A DNA stretch of 8,740 nucleotides from positions 1 through 8,740 of the forward strand of contig JAGZEG010000032.1 in assembly GCA_018368455.1 (NCBI GenBank), in the 5' to 3' direction. The notes beneath the pieces are model-generated. The model made no database searches. It was given only the letters and a program-made list of their open reading frames with translations, and had not been told where the DNA came from. The stretch comes from Coriobacteriia bacterium (GTDB taxonomy: Bacteria; Actinomycetota; Coriobacteriia; Coriobacteriales; UMGS124). Positions 1 to 6,652 of this stretch are shown piece after piece. Every line of letters starts with the position of its first letter. Position 1 is the stretch's first letter. The position numbers and the translations under genes are program-made.

Positions 1-65
1 GGCGCACCCGGACCCGCTACGAGACGATCGACGGCAGGAGGGCGAGGCTGGGCCTGCCGGTGTAG
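1..65 (+). CDS. C-terminal end of an unidentified plus-strand gene (partial)
   Basis: Reading from base 3, this frame runs into the window with no stop until TAG at 63-65. It ends in a protein-like tail, YETIDGRRARLGLPV. Only about 20 residues are visible, so no family can be named. It is the only plus-strand coding signal I can support, and it converges on the cyclo-ligase gene that ends at 255. The frame is chosen because its composition looks like protein and it stops cleanly in front of a gap; the other plus frames give low-complexity Arg/Gly/Pro text. A chance open stretch of 65 bases in high-GC DNA cannot be excluded. Confidence 0.35.
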   Translation, partial: RTRTRYETIDGRRARLGLPV

Positions 66-108
66 GATTGGTCCAAGAAATCTGCCGCATCCCCCGAGCC
101 CGATCTTT

Positions 109-123
109 GCCCACGCCGTGGGC
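109..123. repeat. Perfect short palindrome between convergent genes
   Basis: Seven-base arms GCCCACG and CGTGGGC flank a single central C. It lies 44 bases after the plus-strand stop at 65. As RNA it could fold only by opening the innermost pairs. No T-run follows on either strand, so it is not a canonical terminator. It could be a weak terminator stem or a protein site; I see nothing that decides this. Confidence 0.3.
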
Positions 124-209
124 CCATCGAGATGCCTTGCACCGCGTTGCAGAGAGTGCGTGCATAAAAAGAAGGCTGCCCATCGGATCGTTGCATAGAA
201 TGCCATCGC

Positions 210-241
210 TTGCGGTGGAGCCGCTTTTTTCAGCTCCGCAA
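210..241. terminator. Hairpin with T6 tract between convergent genes
   Basis: On the plus strand, GCGG (212-215) pairs with CCGC (221-224) and is followed at once by six T (225-230), a short rho-independent terminator shape. A larger fold pairs TTGCGG (210-215) with CCGCAA (236-241). On the minus strand the larger fold sits 14 bases past the cyclo-ligase stop at 255, but no T-run follows it there. It may therefore stop the plus-strand gene ending at 65, and act less efficiently on the minus-strand transcript. The stem is short and 145 bases from the plus-strand stop, so confidence is moderate. Confidence 0.4.
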
Positions 242-254
242 GGCTCACGCCTGC

Positions 255-1010
255 CTAGCGGGGGAAGCAGTGCAGGGTGCGCGTCGGAGTCACGACGACA
301 CCGACGGGCCGATCAAAAGACTCCGAGGGGACGCGGGTGACAACCTGCTCGTCAAAGCAGGCGCCGACGAGGAGAGGGCGGCTGCCGGCGGCCGGAGCGG
401 GGCTCTGGCTCTCGGGCGCGCTGTCCGGTAGACGCGGCTTATCGGCCGAGGTCAGCCACGCGTCGTAGTAGCCGGCCCCGTAGCCCAGCCGCATTCCGCA
501 TGCATCGAAAGCGAGGCCGGGAACCAACATGACGTCGATATCTCCCGCTAATACGGGTGCCCGGCCGGCGGGGAGCTCGGCAAGGGGTCGCTCGGGATGG
601 GCGAGGAAGGCAGGCCGCTCCCCGGGGCTCGCGGCCGCGTGCGGCCCGTCCGCTCCGGTGCCCATGTGGCGCGGTTGCTCGGTACGCCCCTCCGTGCGGG
701 TCAGCAGCTCGTCGGCGCTCACGGGCACGAAGGCCATCCGTCGGCCGGTCAGGGTCACGGGCGCGAGCAACCTCACATCGCCGCTCGCGCTCAGCTCTCC
801 CACGAGGCCATCCATCGAGAGTTCCGTCCCCAGCGCGCAGTATACGGCCACGGTGCGGGCCGCCCGCACCTCCGGCAGCGCGAGCACCCGCCGGCAGGCA
901 GCCTGCGAGAGCCGCTTGCGCTCCGCTGCCGGGATGCCCGCCCGCACCTCGCGCATCGCAGCGCGCAGTGTCGCTTTCTCTCTGCCTATCCTACCCGCGA
1001 GTTCGGCCAC
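255..1010 (-). CDS. 5-formyltetrahydrofolate cyclo-ligase family protein (MTHF synthetase)
   Basis: A cytosolic folate enzyme of 251 residues; the family turns 5-formyl-THF plus ATP into 5,10-methenyl-THF, salvaging an inactive folate. The family signature is clear: VPGLAFD near 163-169, then RLGYGAGYYDAWL near 174-186 (the GxGxGYYD loop). K12 in the N-terminal helix and E63 in GTELS fit the usual ligand-binding Lys and Glu. The start is GTG at 1010, supported by AAGGAG (1024-1019) eight bases upstream. It is longer than the usual 180-200 residues because of a Pro/Ala/Glu-rich insertion near 101-156 and a second near 190-210. The C-terminal motif is FDRPVGVVVTP rather than the common HD...D.VVTE form, so some ligand contacts may differ. 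It follows the NRAMP-like gene after 178 bases and could be cotranscribed. Confidence 0.88.
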   Translation of the reverse strand: MAELAGRIGREKATLRAAMREVRAGIPAAERKRLSQAACRRVLALPEVRAARTVAVYCALGTELSMDGLVGELSASGDVRLLAPVTLTGRRMAFVPVSADELLTRTEGRTEQPRHMGTGADGPHAAASPGERPAFLAHPERPLAELPAGRAPVLAGDIDVMLVPGLAFDACGMRLGYGAGYYDAWLTSADKPRLPDSAPESQSPAPAAGSRPLLVGACFDEQVVTRVPSESFDRPVGVVVTPTRTLHCFPR

Positions 1011-1127
1011 GCTCGTCTCTCCTTGATGGTGTCCGCCGATCCTGCCTGCGAGCCAGACTACCCTCGTCTCTCCTTGGCGTGCCTACCGCTTCCCGCATGC
1101 GAGTACGGTCATGCCAGCTTTTTTCGG
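984..1127 (-). repeat. Three-copy tandem repeat, period 51, covering the cyclo-ligase start region
   Basis: Unit A (1025-984, minus strand) carries the real SD and the GTG start. Unit B (1076-1035) begins with the same 14 bases, CAAGGAGAGACGAG, and matches unit A at 33 of 42 positions by hand count. In B the start codon position reads GTA. Unit C lies another 51 bases up: its ATG (1112-1110) is exactly 102 bases from the GTG at 1010. From GC-ATG on it matches unit A at about 18 of 29 positions, sharing ACTCGC, but it lacks the SD. The period equals 17 codons, so frame is kept between copies. Unit C opens a frame of nine codons that ends in TAG. The alignment is by eye. Confidence 0.75.
1019..1024 (-). 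promoter_or_regulatory. Ribosome-binding site that sets the cyclo-ligase GTG start
   Basis: AAGGAG on the minus strand lies eight bases before GTG at 1010. A second copy (1075-1070) in the upstream repeat unit has no start codon at the matching distance, so the GTG is preferred. Confidence 0.7.
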
Positions 1128-1188
1128 TGGCCCTGTCATTCCCGCGAGCACATCCGGCTCCCCGGTTGATCCGCCGGCCCTACGCGCG

Positions 1189-2667
1189 CTACACGCCCAG
1201 TGCCTGCATGACGAACATCACGACGGTCAGCACGCCGACGAGCACGATTGTCCCCCACGTCAGCACGTTCCACAGCTTCGAGTTGCGGTAGCGCCCCATC
1301 GTCTTGCGGTCGTTGATGATGAGCACGTGGAACACGAGCAGCACCGGAAGCAGCACGCCGCTGATGACCTGCGCCGTCGTCATGATGCCGAACAGGTTGA
1401 CGTCGGGCAGCATCACGATGGCGCACGACAGCACCAGGATGAACGTGATGATGCCCTTGTACGTCGGCGCCTCGCTCCAGCTGCGGTCGGCGCCGCGCTC
1501 CCACCCGAACGCCTCGCAGATTGCCGAGCTCGTGATGCCGGGCAGCACGCACGCTGCCAGGAAGCTCGCTGCCACGAGGCCGGCGGCGAACAGCTTCTCT
1601 GCATAGGCGCCGGCGATGGGGGCCAGGGCGCTCGCCGCGTCGGCGGCCGAGTCCACGGCGATGCCGTTGGGATAGAGCACCGTGCCCGTCGTGATGATGA
1701 TGAACCACGCGATGAGGCAGGCCACGACCGACCCCGAGATGCTGTCGGCCCGCTGGTAGCGCAGCGTCTCCGCTCCCTCGCCGCGGTCGACGACGTTGTT
1801 CTGCGCAAGGAAGATCATCCACGGGGCAATCGTCGTGCCGATCGTGGCGATGAGCAGCGAGAAGAACCCGGCCTCGCCGACGACGTGGGGCACGAACGTG
1901 CTGCCGAGGACGGCTCCCCAATCGGGCCCGGCCATGAAGGCAGCGGCGACGTAGGCGAGAAACACACAGCTCACGGCCAGCAAGACCTTCTCGACACGCT
2001 TGTAGCTGCCGCCGGTCGACAGCAGCCACACGATGAGGCCGGCCAGGGGAACCGATATGACGGGTGGGATGCCGAACAGCGACATGCCCGAGGCGATGCC
2101 CGCGAACTCTGACAGTGTGACGGCCGTGTTCGACACGAGCAGCGCCCCCATGGCAAGGGCCGTCGGCCGGATGCCGAAGTGCTCGCGGATGAGCGAGGCG
2201 AAACCCTTCCCGGTGACGCAGCCCATGCGTGCGGCCGACTCCTGCACGACGGAGAGCAGCAGCATCATGACGGGGATCATCCACAGCATGCGATAGCCGT
2301 ACAGTGCGCCGACGCTCGAGTACGTCGCGATGCCGCCGGCGTCGTTGCCGGCAAGGGCCGCGACCATGCCGGGCCCGATGGCCGAGAGGTACAGCAGCCA
2401 CGTCGGCTTCTTCTTCGCGGCCGGGGAGGGGGCCGGGGGCTCCAGCGCGTCGCCCGCAGCCGGGCATCCTGCTCCCGGAGTGCGACCCGTGGCTGGCGCG
2501 GCGTCGCTGCTTGCTATGCTCCGCGCTCCTGGCTCGCCTGCGGCCTGCGCGTTGCGCGCCGCCGCCGCGCGTCCTCTTCTCTCTGGACAACCCCGCGCAC
2601 TTTGCCTGCCGCTCGCCGTCGCCCCTCGCCCCAGCTCGCCTGCGCCCCTCTCTCGCTCGCGCGCCAT
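1189..2667 (-). CDS. NRAMP-related divalent-metal transporter, NRMT (Mg2+/Mn2+) type
   Basis: An inner-membrane carrier of 492 residues with about eleven hydrophobic segments after residue 89. The NRAMP fold is shown by GPGMVAALAGNDAGGIATYS (98-117) in TM1 and IGTTIAPWMIFLAQN (276-290) in TM6. The classical metal-site motifs are changed: DPGN is DAGG (109-112), and the TM6 MPH is A281-P282-W283. From what I know of the family, this pattern marks the NRMT branch, described in Eggerthella lenta as passing Mg2+ and Mn2+ without proton coupling; classical Mn/Fe transport is less likely. The ATG at 2667 overlaps the upstream MgtE-like stop (TAATG), implying translational coupling. It is the only ATG, GTG or TTG in frame ahead of the fold, so an Ala/Arg/Gly-rich cytosolic tail of about 85 residues appears to be translated. 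A weak GGGG lies upstream. Confidence 0.9.
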   Translation of the reverse strand: MARERERGAGELGRGATASGRQSARGCPERRGRAAAARNAQAAGEPGARSIASSDAAPATGRTPGAGCPAAGDALEPPAPSPAAKKKPTWLLYLSAIGPGMVAALAGNDAGGIATYSSVGALYGYRMLWMIPVMMLLLSVVQESAARMGCVTGKGFASLIREHFGIRPTALAMGALLVSNTAVTLSEFAGIASGMSLFGIPPVISVPLAGLIVWLLSTGGSYKRVEKVLLAVSCVFLAYVAAAFMAGPDWGAVLGSTFVPHVVGEAGFFSLLIATIGTTIAPWMIFLAQNNVVDRGEGAETLRYQRADSISGSVVACLIAWFIIITTGTVLYPNGIAVDSAADAASALAPIAGAYAEKLFAAGLVAASFLAACVLPGITSSAICEAFGWERGADRSWSEAPTYKGIITFILVLSCAIVMLPDVNLFGIMTTAQVISGVLLPVLLVFHVLIINDRKTMGRYRNSKLWNVLTWGTIVLVGVLTVVMFVMQALGV

Positions 2668-4490
2668 TACAGCGCCCCGGCCAGCGCGCAGATCCCCACC
2701 GTCAGCGCCACGAACACGGCGCTTGCGGCGAGCATGACCACCAGCGACGCGCCCACGCCGGGCGTCGGCTTACTCTGCTCGGCACGCTTCGTGAACACGC
2801 GCGTCGCAATCGCCGCGCTGCCGACGACGAGCGCCACCGTCACCATCGCGGCCCCGGCGACGCAGCTCACGAGCGTCGTACTCGCCGCCCCCGCAAACGG
2901 CAGCGACTCGCTCCACAGCGCGCAGCTCACGAGCAGCCAGCCGAGCGCGCCCATCGTCAGGCCGATGACGAGGTCGCGCACGAGCAGCCCCGCCAGCGAG
3001 GGCGCGTCCTCCTCGGAATCGATGATCGAGCCGGCGGCGAAGGGCAGCATGTCGTCGGCCACCAGCAGAACCGCAGGCAGGAACGCCAGCAGCACCATGG
3101 AGAGCCCTCCTGGCGCCACGTGCTGCATGAGGGCGCACACGGCGAGCCACACGCCGAACCACAGCTCGCGGCGCAGGTACCACGAGAGGTGGCCCGCGCC
3201 CGCGTCGCCGACGGTCTCGGAGCGCGTGCCGGTCGTGAGCTCCAGGTCGCGCTCGTGCTCATCCTCGATGACGTCGAGCGCGTCGTCCACGGTCACGAGG
3301 CCGAGCAGTTTGCGGTTCTCGTCCACGACGGGGATGCCCAGCAGCGAGTACTTGCCCATCTCCTCGGCGACGTCGCGCTGGTCGTCCTCGGGCGACGCCG
3401 TGATGAGGTCGGTGAACGCCAGGTCGGCCAAGCGGGAGTCGTCGGGGGACACGATGATGTCGCGCAGCGAGACGACGCCGGCGAGCGCCCCCTCGTCGTC
3501 GAGCGTATAGATGTAGTGCACCGACTCGAAGTCCTCATCGAGCCCACGCAGCCGGGCGCGCGCGTCGGCGATGGTCGCCGTGCCGGGCAGCGCCACGAAC
3601 TCCGACGTCATGATGCCGCCGGCCGTGTCCTTGGGGTAGCCGAGCAGCTGGCGGATGGCCTTCTCTTCCTTGACGCCCATGAGGTGCAGCAGCTTCTCGG
3701 CCTTGTCGTAGGAGAGCTCGCCGATGATGTCGGCGGCGTCGTCAGGGTCCATCTGTGCGATCATGCCGGCGGCCTCGCGCTCGGACAGGTCGTCGATGAC
3801 GTCGGCCTGCAGCTCGTCGTCGAGCTCGGCCATCGTGTCAGCGGCGCTCTCGGCGTCGAGCTGGCGGAACACCTGGGCGCGCAGCCGCGGGTCGAGCTGC
3901 TCGATGATGTCGGCGATGTCGGCCGGGTGCATGTCCTCGAGCGACTTGTGCGTCACGGACAGCTTGACCTGCGAGATGTCGCGGTCGAGCAGGTCCATGT
4001 AGCTCCAGGCGATGATGCGCTCCGGTATGGGCTTGCCCAGGGCGCGGGCGGCCCCGCAGACGAGCTTCTCCAGACTGGGGGCGATGCCGCGCAGGATGCC
4101 GCGCGCGCCCACCTCGGCGCCGAGCAGGCGCAACTCCCCGTCGCCGGCGCTCGAGAGCTTGAGGTCGTTGACGCGCACGACCTTCATGCCCTGCGTGTCG
4201 ACGATCTGCTTGTTCATGAGGTCGCGGCGCAGCAGCAGCTCGTCGGGCTGCAGGTAGGAGAAGCGCACGCTCGTGGCCGGGACGTTGAGCGTGATGAGGT
4301 CCTCCGTGGCTGAGGCGACGTACTTGCGCCACGAGATCATGAACGGCACGTTGGCCGGGCCGCGAAACGCGAGCGCCGTGATGCGGGGGAACACCTCGCC
4401 CACGGCGGCGCCCACGTCGCTCACCGTGCCGATTTTCTCGCCGTCGGCATCGACGACCTGCGTTCCCAGGATTCCAGAGAGGTAGGGCAT
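2667..4490 (-). CDS. MgtE-like protein: PRC-barrel-like N-terminus, MgtE_N, CBS pair, membrane domain
   Basis: A 607-residue membrane protein. Residues 1-75 (LSGILGTQVVDADGEKIGTV) and about 88-165 look like two PRC-barrel-type domains. MgtE_N helical repeats follow at about 185-285 (HPADIADIIEQLD, DPDDAADIIGEL), then two CBS domains (about 293-350 and 357-410), and about five helices (443-604). In MgtE channels the cytosolic part senses Mg2+ and gates the pore. Here the membrane part aligns poorly: the GNxGTQS-type stretch reads AAGSIIDSE (485-493), and the aspartate expected in TM5 (TLVD) is absent (ASLVVML, 581-587). The start is ATG 4490, with AAGGGG (4502-4497) six bases upstream; an ATG at 4571 would add 27 unconserved-looking residues. 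It is the first gene of a coupled pair with the NRAMP-like carrier. It could be a divergent channel or a Mg2+-sensing regulatory subunit. Confidence 0.85.
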   Translation of the reverse strand: MPYLSGILGTQVVDADGEKIGTVSDVGAAVGEVFPRITALAFRGPANVPFMISWRKYVASATEDLITLNVPATSVRFSYLQPDELLLRRDLMNKQIVDTQGMKVVRVNDLKLSSAGDGELRLLGAEVGARGILRGIAPSLEKLVCGAARALGKPIPERIIAWSYMDLLDRDISQVKLSVTHKSLEDMHPADIADIIEQLDPRLRAQVFRQLDAESAADTMAELDDELQADVIDDLSEREAAGMIAQMDPDDAADIIGELSYDKAEKLLHLMGVKEEKAIRQLLGYPKDTAGGIMTSEFVALPGTATIADARARLRGLDEDFESVHYIYTLDDEGALAGVVSLRDIIVSPDDSRLADLAFTDLITASPEDDQRDVAEEMGKYSLLGIPVVDENRKLLGLVTVDDALDVIEDEHERDLELTTGTRSETVGDAGAGHLSWYLRRELWFGVWLAVCALMQHVAPGGLSMVLLAFLPAVLLVADDMLPFAAGSIIDSEEDAPSLAGLLVRDLVIGLTMGALGWLLVSCALWSESLPFAGAASTTLVSCVAGAAMVTVALVVGSAAIATRVFTKRAEQSKPTPGVGASLVVMLAASAVFVALTVGICALAGAL

Positions 4491-4496
4491 ACCGGT

Positions 4497-4502
4497 CCCC
4501 TT
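4497..4502 (-). promoter_or_regulatory. Ribosome-binding site that sets the MgtE-like start at 4490
   Basis: AAGGGG, six bases before ATG at 4490. It favours this start over the ATG at 4571, which adds 27 polar residues with no family resemblance. Confidence 0.7.
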
Positions 4503-4638
4503 CGTGCGGGCGCCGCTCGGCCGGAACGGCCCAGCTGGCGACGCGTGCGTGTCAGACTCGCGACCCCTCACATGGCCGCGGCCCGACGGGACCGGCTCAA
4601 GGAGGGATCAGCACATACTGTGAGGTCGAGGTTTCAAC

Positions 4639-4656
4639 GCTAACCCTTCTCTTAGC
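4639..4656. promoter_or_regulatory. Inverted repeat GCTAA-N8-TTAGC in the metal-operon leader
   Basis: Perfect 5-base arms (4639-4643 and 4652-4656) lie 149 bases before the MgtE-like start and about 75 bases downstream of the candidate TACAAT. The TTAGC/GCTAA arms recall half-sites of DtxR/IdeR/MntR-family metal regulators (TTAGGTTAG-type), but the spacing and flanks do not match that consensus. It could equally be an RNA hairpin. The regulatory role is inference from arms and position only. Confidence 0.25.
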
Positions 4657-4818
4657 CCAATGGAGTTTTGCGATGCCCCAGCGAGCCTCTCGCGCCTCAC
4701 GCGCGGGGCCTGCTGAGCACCACTGGGCGAATTGTACTCTCCGAACCGGCGCCGCGCGACGGTTTTAGCGGCCGGCTTCACGGGATGACCGCGCCTTCCC
4801 GCGTTCTTGCCCGCATGC

Positions 4819-4860
4819 AAGGGGCGGGCGTCCCCATCACTGGAGAACGCCCGCCCCCTT
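4819..4860 (-). terminator. Strong hairpin 34 bases after the oxidoreductase stop
   Basis: Thirteen-base arms AAGGGGCGGGCGT (4819-4831) and ACGCCCGCCCCCTT (4847-4860, one bulged C) enclose a 15-base loop. The stem is almost all G:C. The minus-strand T-tract is poor (only the closing TT), so it is not a textbook rho-independent terminator. Position and stability still argue for termination or mRNA 3'-end protection of the oxidoreductase transcript. The symmetry would also block plus-strand read-through. Confidence 0.7.
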
Positions 4861-4894
4861 CGGCTAGCTCGTGCGATGCTCTATTCGCTCGCGA

Positions 4895-6505
4895 TTACGC
4901 CTCGTCCCACGGCTCCATGAGCTGGGCGATCTGCTGGGACACGTAGCGGCCGAACGCCAGCGCGCCGCCGAAGCCCGTGCCCGACGCGTCGTGGCTCTGG
5001 CGCGTGCCGGCCGTGATGCCCTGCTCGCTGTAGTGGCTGATGTTGCCGGCGAGGAACAGGCCGGGCACGACGTTGCCCTTGACGTCGAGCGCCTGGCACG
5101 TGAGGTCCTTCTTGAGGCCGCCCTGCGTGCAGGCCACGGAGATGGCCGTCTTCCAGGCGTAGAACGGGGCCTGCGCGATGGTGATGAGGTCGCCGGACTC
5201 CGTGATGCGGTGGTCGCGGCCGAACACGCTGTCAACGCCCGTGGCCTCGACGTCGCCGTTGTACTGGTCGAGCGTCGCCTGCAGCGTCGCGGCGTCGCAG
5301 CCGATCTTCTCGGCGAGCTCCTCGATGGTCTGGGCCTCGATGAGCAGGCCGGAGTCGACGTTCTTCTGGTGGTCGTAGTACGAGCTGTTGTTGTTGGAGT
5401 TCTCGTCGGCGATGGCCTGGTCGTAGATGCAGTAGCAGACCTGGTCCGTCTGCTGCAGCACGTCGGGCCAGATGTTCGTGTAGCCGCGCGACTCGTCGAC
5501 GAAGCGCTCGCCCTCCTGGTTCACGAGGATGGCGCCCATGTGGTACATGGCGCAGCCGTGGACGCCGAAGCCCTCGGGGTGCGACGTGCACAGCAGGCCG
5601 ATGTAGCTGATGTGGCGCGTCGCCACACCGAGCTCCATGCAGGCGAGCATGCCGGTGCCGTCATCGCCCACGTGGCCGGAGTGCAGCAGGTTCTCGGCGC
5701 CCTTGCCCATGACGTACTCGTTCATCATGTCGACGTTCATCGCGTAGCCACCCGACGACATGACGAGGCCGCGCTTGGCCTTGTAGTACAGCGTCTCGCC
5801 CTCGGGGCCCGTCGCCTGGATGCCCAGCACGCGCTTCGTGATGGGGTCCTGGATGATCGAGACGCACTTCGTCTCGAGGTGGATCTCGGCGCCGCGCTCA
5901 AGCGCCTGCTGCTCGAAGAAGTCGATGCCGCTCGACGGCGCGATGAAGTGCTCGCGAGGGCGCGACGTGCCGTTCGTGGCGCGCACCTCGCCCTGGAGGA
6001 ACTCCATGCCCAGGTCGGTCAGCCAGTCGTAGAGCTCGGCGGACAGGTCGGCGTACAGGCGCATCATGGGCTCGTTCACGTCGTCGCCCAGGTTGTTGAT
6101 GAGGTCCTCGTAGAAGATGTCGGCCGAGTCCTCGATGCCCTGCTCCTTCTGGAGGGGCGAGCCGGGCAGGTCCATGCCGCCGTTGCAGATGCGCGAGTTG
6201 CCGCCCGTGATGCTCATGTGCTCGATGCCGATGGCGCTCATGCCCTGGTCGCGCGCCTCGATGAGGGCGCACAGGCCGGCGCCGCCACAGCCGACGACGA
6301 TGACATCGGCCTCGTAGTCCCAGCTCGCGGGCAGCCAGGGGGCGTCGCTCGTGGCGGTGACGCCGGCCGACGTCGCGCTGTCGGACGAGGCGGACGCCTT
6401 CTCGGAGGCGAGCGCCTGGGCCGCGCCGGCGGTCAGGGCCGTGGCGGAAACGAGGCCGCCCAGCTTGACGAGATCCCTGCGGTCGATGGAGGTGCGTGTG
6501 CTCAT
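4895..6505 (-). CDS. Tat-exported FAD-dependent oxidoreductase (FAD_binding_2 / fumarate reductase-like)
   Basis: A 536-residue flavoprotein predicted to work outside the cytoplasmic membrane. Residues 1-34 form a twin-arginine signal (IDRRDLVKLGG, hydrophobic stretch, ALASE). The FAD site is ADVIVVGCGGAG (66-77) followed by ITGGNSRICNGGMD (99-112). LLCTSHPEG (304-312) and ILVNQEGERFVDESRG (326-341) match the fumarate-reductase-type substrate region; H309 and R340 are candidate substrate residues. The segment equivalent to VHHTMGG reads SVACTQGG (456-463), so the second catalytic His is missing. The C-terminus (SGTGFGGALAFGRYV) also recalls ketosteroid dehydrogenases. There is no haem-binding CXXCH and no FMN-binding domain, and no electron-donor gene sits beside it. 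The start is ATG 6505 with GAAGGGG (6519-6513) seven bases upstream. The LuxR-type gene lies upstream. Substrate unknown; reduction of a small organic acceptor is likely. Confidence 0.88.
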   Translation of the reverse strand: MSTRTSIDRRDLVKLGGLVSATALTAGAAQALASEKASASSDSATSAGVTATSDAPWLPASWDYEADVIVVGCGGAGLCALIEARDQGMSAIGIEHMSITGGNSRICNGGMDLPGSPLQKEQGIEDSADIFYEDLINNLGDDVNEPMMRLYADLSAELYDWLTDLGMEFLQGEVRATNGTSRPREHFIAPSSGIDFFEQQALERGAEIHLETKCVSIIQDPITKRVLGIQATGPEGETLYYKAKRGLVMSSGGYAMNVDMMNEYVMGKGAENLLHSGHVGDDGTGMLACMELGVATRHISYIGLLCTSHPEGFGVHGCAMYHMGAILVNQEGERFVDESRGYTNIWPDVLQQTDQVCYCIYDQAIADENSNNNSSYYDHQKNVDSGLLIEAQTIEELAEKIGCDAATLQATLDQYNGDVEATGVDSVFGRDHRITESGDLITIAQAPFYAWKTAISVACTQGGLKKDLTCQALDVKGNVVPGLFLAGNISHYSEQGITAGTRQSHDASGTGFGGALAFGRYVSQQIAQLMEPWDEA

Positions 6506-6512
6506 GGTCGAT

Positions 6513-6519
6513 CCCCTTC
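6513..6519 (-). promoter_or_regulatory. Ribosome-binding site that sets the oxidoreductase start
   Basis: GAAGGGG, seven bases before ATG at 6505. It places the start immediately before the twin-arginine signal and removes a 78-residue upstream extension of low-complexity sequence. Confidence 0.7.
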
Positions 6520-6652
6520 TCTCTCGTGGCGCGGCGCTGCCCGGTCTCGCTCGCGTGCCCTGCGCGCCCCGGCCGTCGCATGGGGCATGCGGTCGGGACG
6601 TGCGGAGCGCGGCGCGGGGCGGGTGTGCCGCTGATCGATCGCCGTGTGCGTC

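Larger units (their letters stand above)
4491..4894 (-). other. 404-base leader/intergenic region upstream of the metal-transport pair
   Basis: No gene is supported here. On the minus strand it contains, in order: the hairpin that follows the oxidoreductase; a possible -10 hexamer TACAAT (4736-4731) with no convincing -35; an inverted repeat GCTAA/TTAGC with an 8-base spacer (4639-4656); CACA-TAC-TGTG (near 4612-4622); a 10-base palindrome GGCCGCGGCC (4574-4583); and the SD at 4502-4497. I looked for M-box-like and yybP-ykoY-like riboswitch cores and did not recognise one. A promoter for the metal pair should lie here because a strong hairpin separates it from the gene upstream. Confidence 0.5.

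Noticed and set aside
1113..1127. Rho-independent terminator at the T6 run after the NRAMP-like gene
   Set aside because: The T-run is on the plus strand, the flanking stem is only about four pairs, and no plus-strand gene precedes it.
597..1169. A plus-strand frame whose C-terminal part shows a 17-residue peptide repeat (RLSL...CE)
   Set aside because: The peptide repeat is explained by the 51-base DNA repeat at the cyclo-ligase start; the rest of the frame is antisense shadow.
2304..4313. A 669-codon plus-strand open frame antisense to the MgtE-like and NRAMP-like genes
   Set aside because: It is Arg/His/Gln-rich with no family resemblance, and it lies opposite two well-supported genes; this is the usual shadow in high-GC DNA.
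4608..4820. A 70-codon minus-strand frame between the oxidoreductase hairpin and the metal pair
   Set aside because: It starts inside the arm of the terminator-like hairpin, has no SD, and reads as unstructured basic sequence.
4574..4860. M-box or yybP-ykoY riboswitch in the metal-operon leader
   Set aside because: I could not find the conserved core sequences of either class by eye; a covariance-model scan would be decisive.
4871..6634. A 587-codon plus-strand open frame antisense to the oxidoreductase
   Set aside because: Its Val/Ala/Leu/Asp/Arg-rich text mirrors codon bias of the real gene on the other strand; no SD and no recognisable domain.
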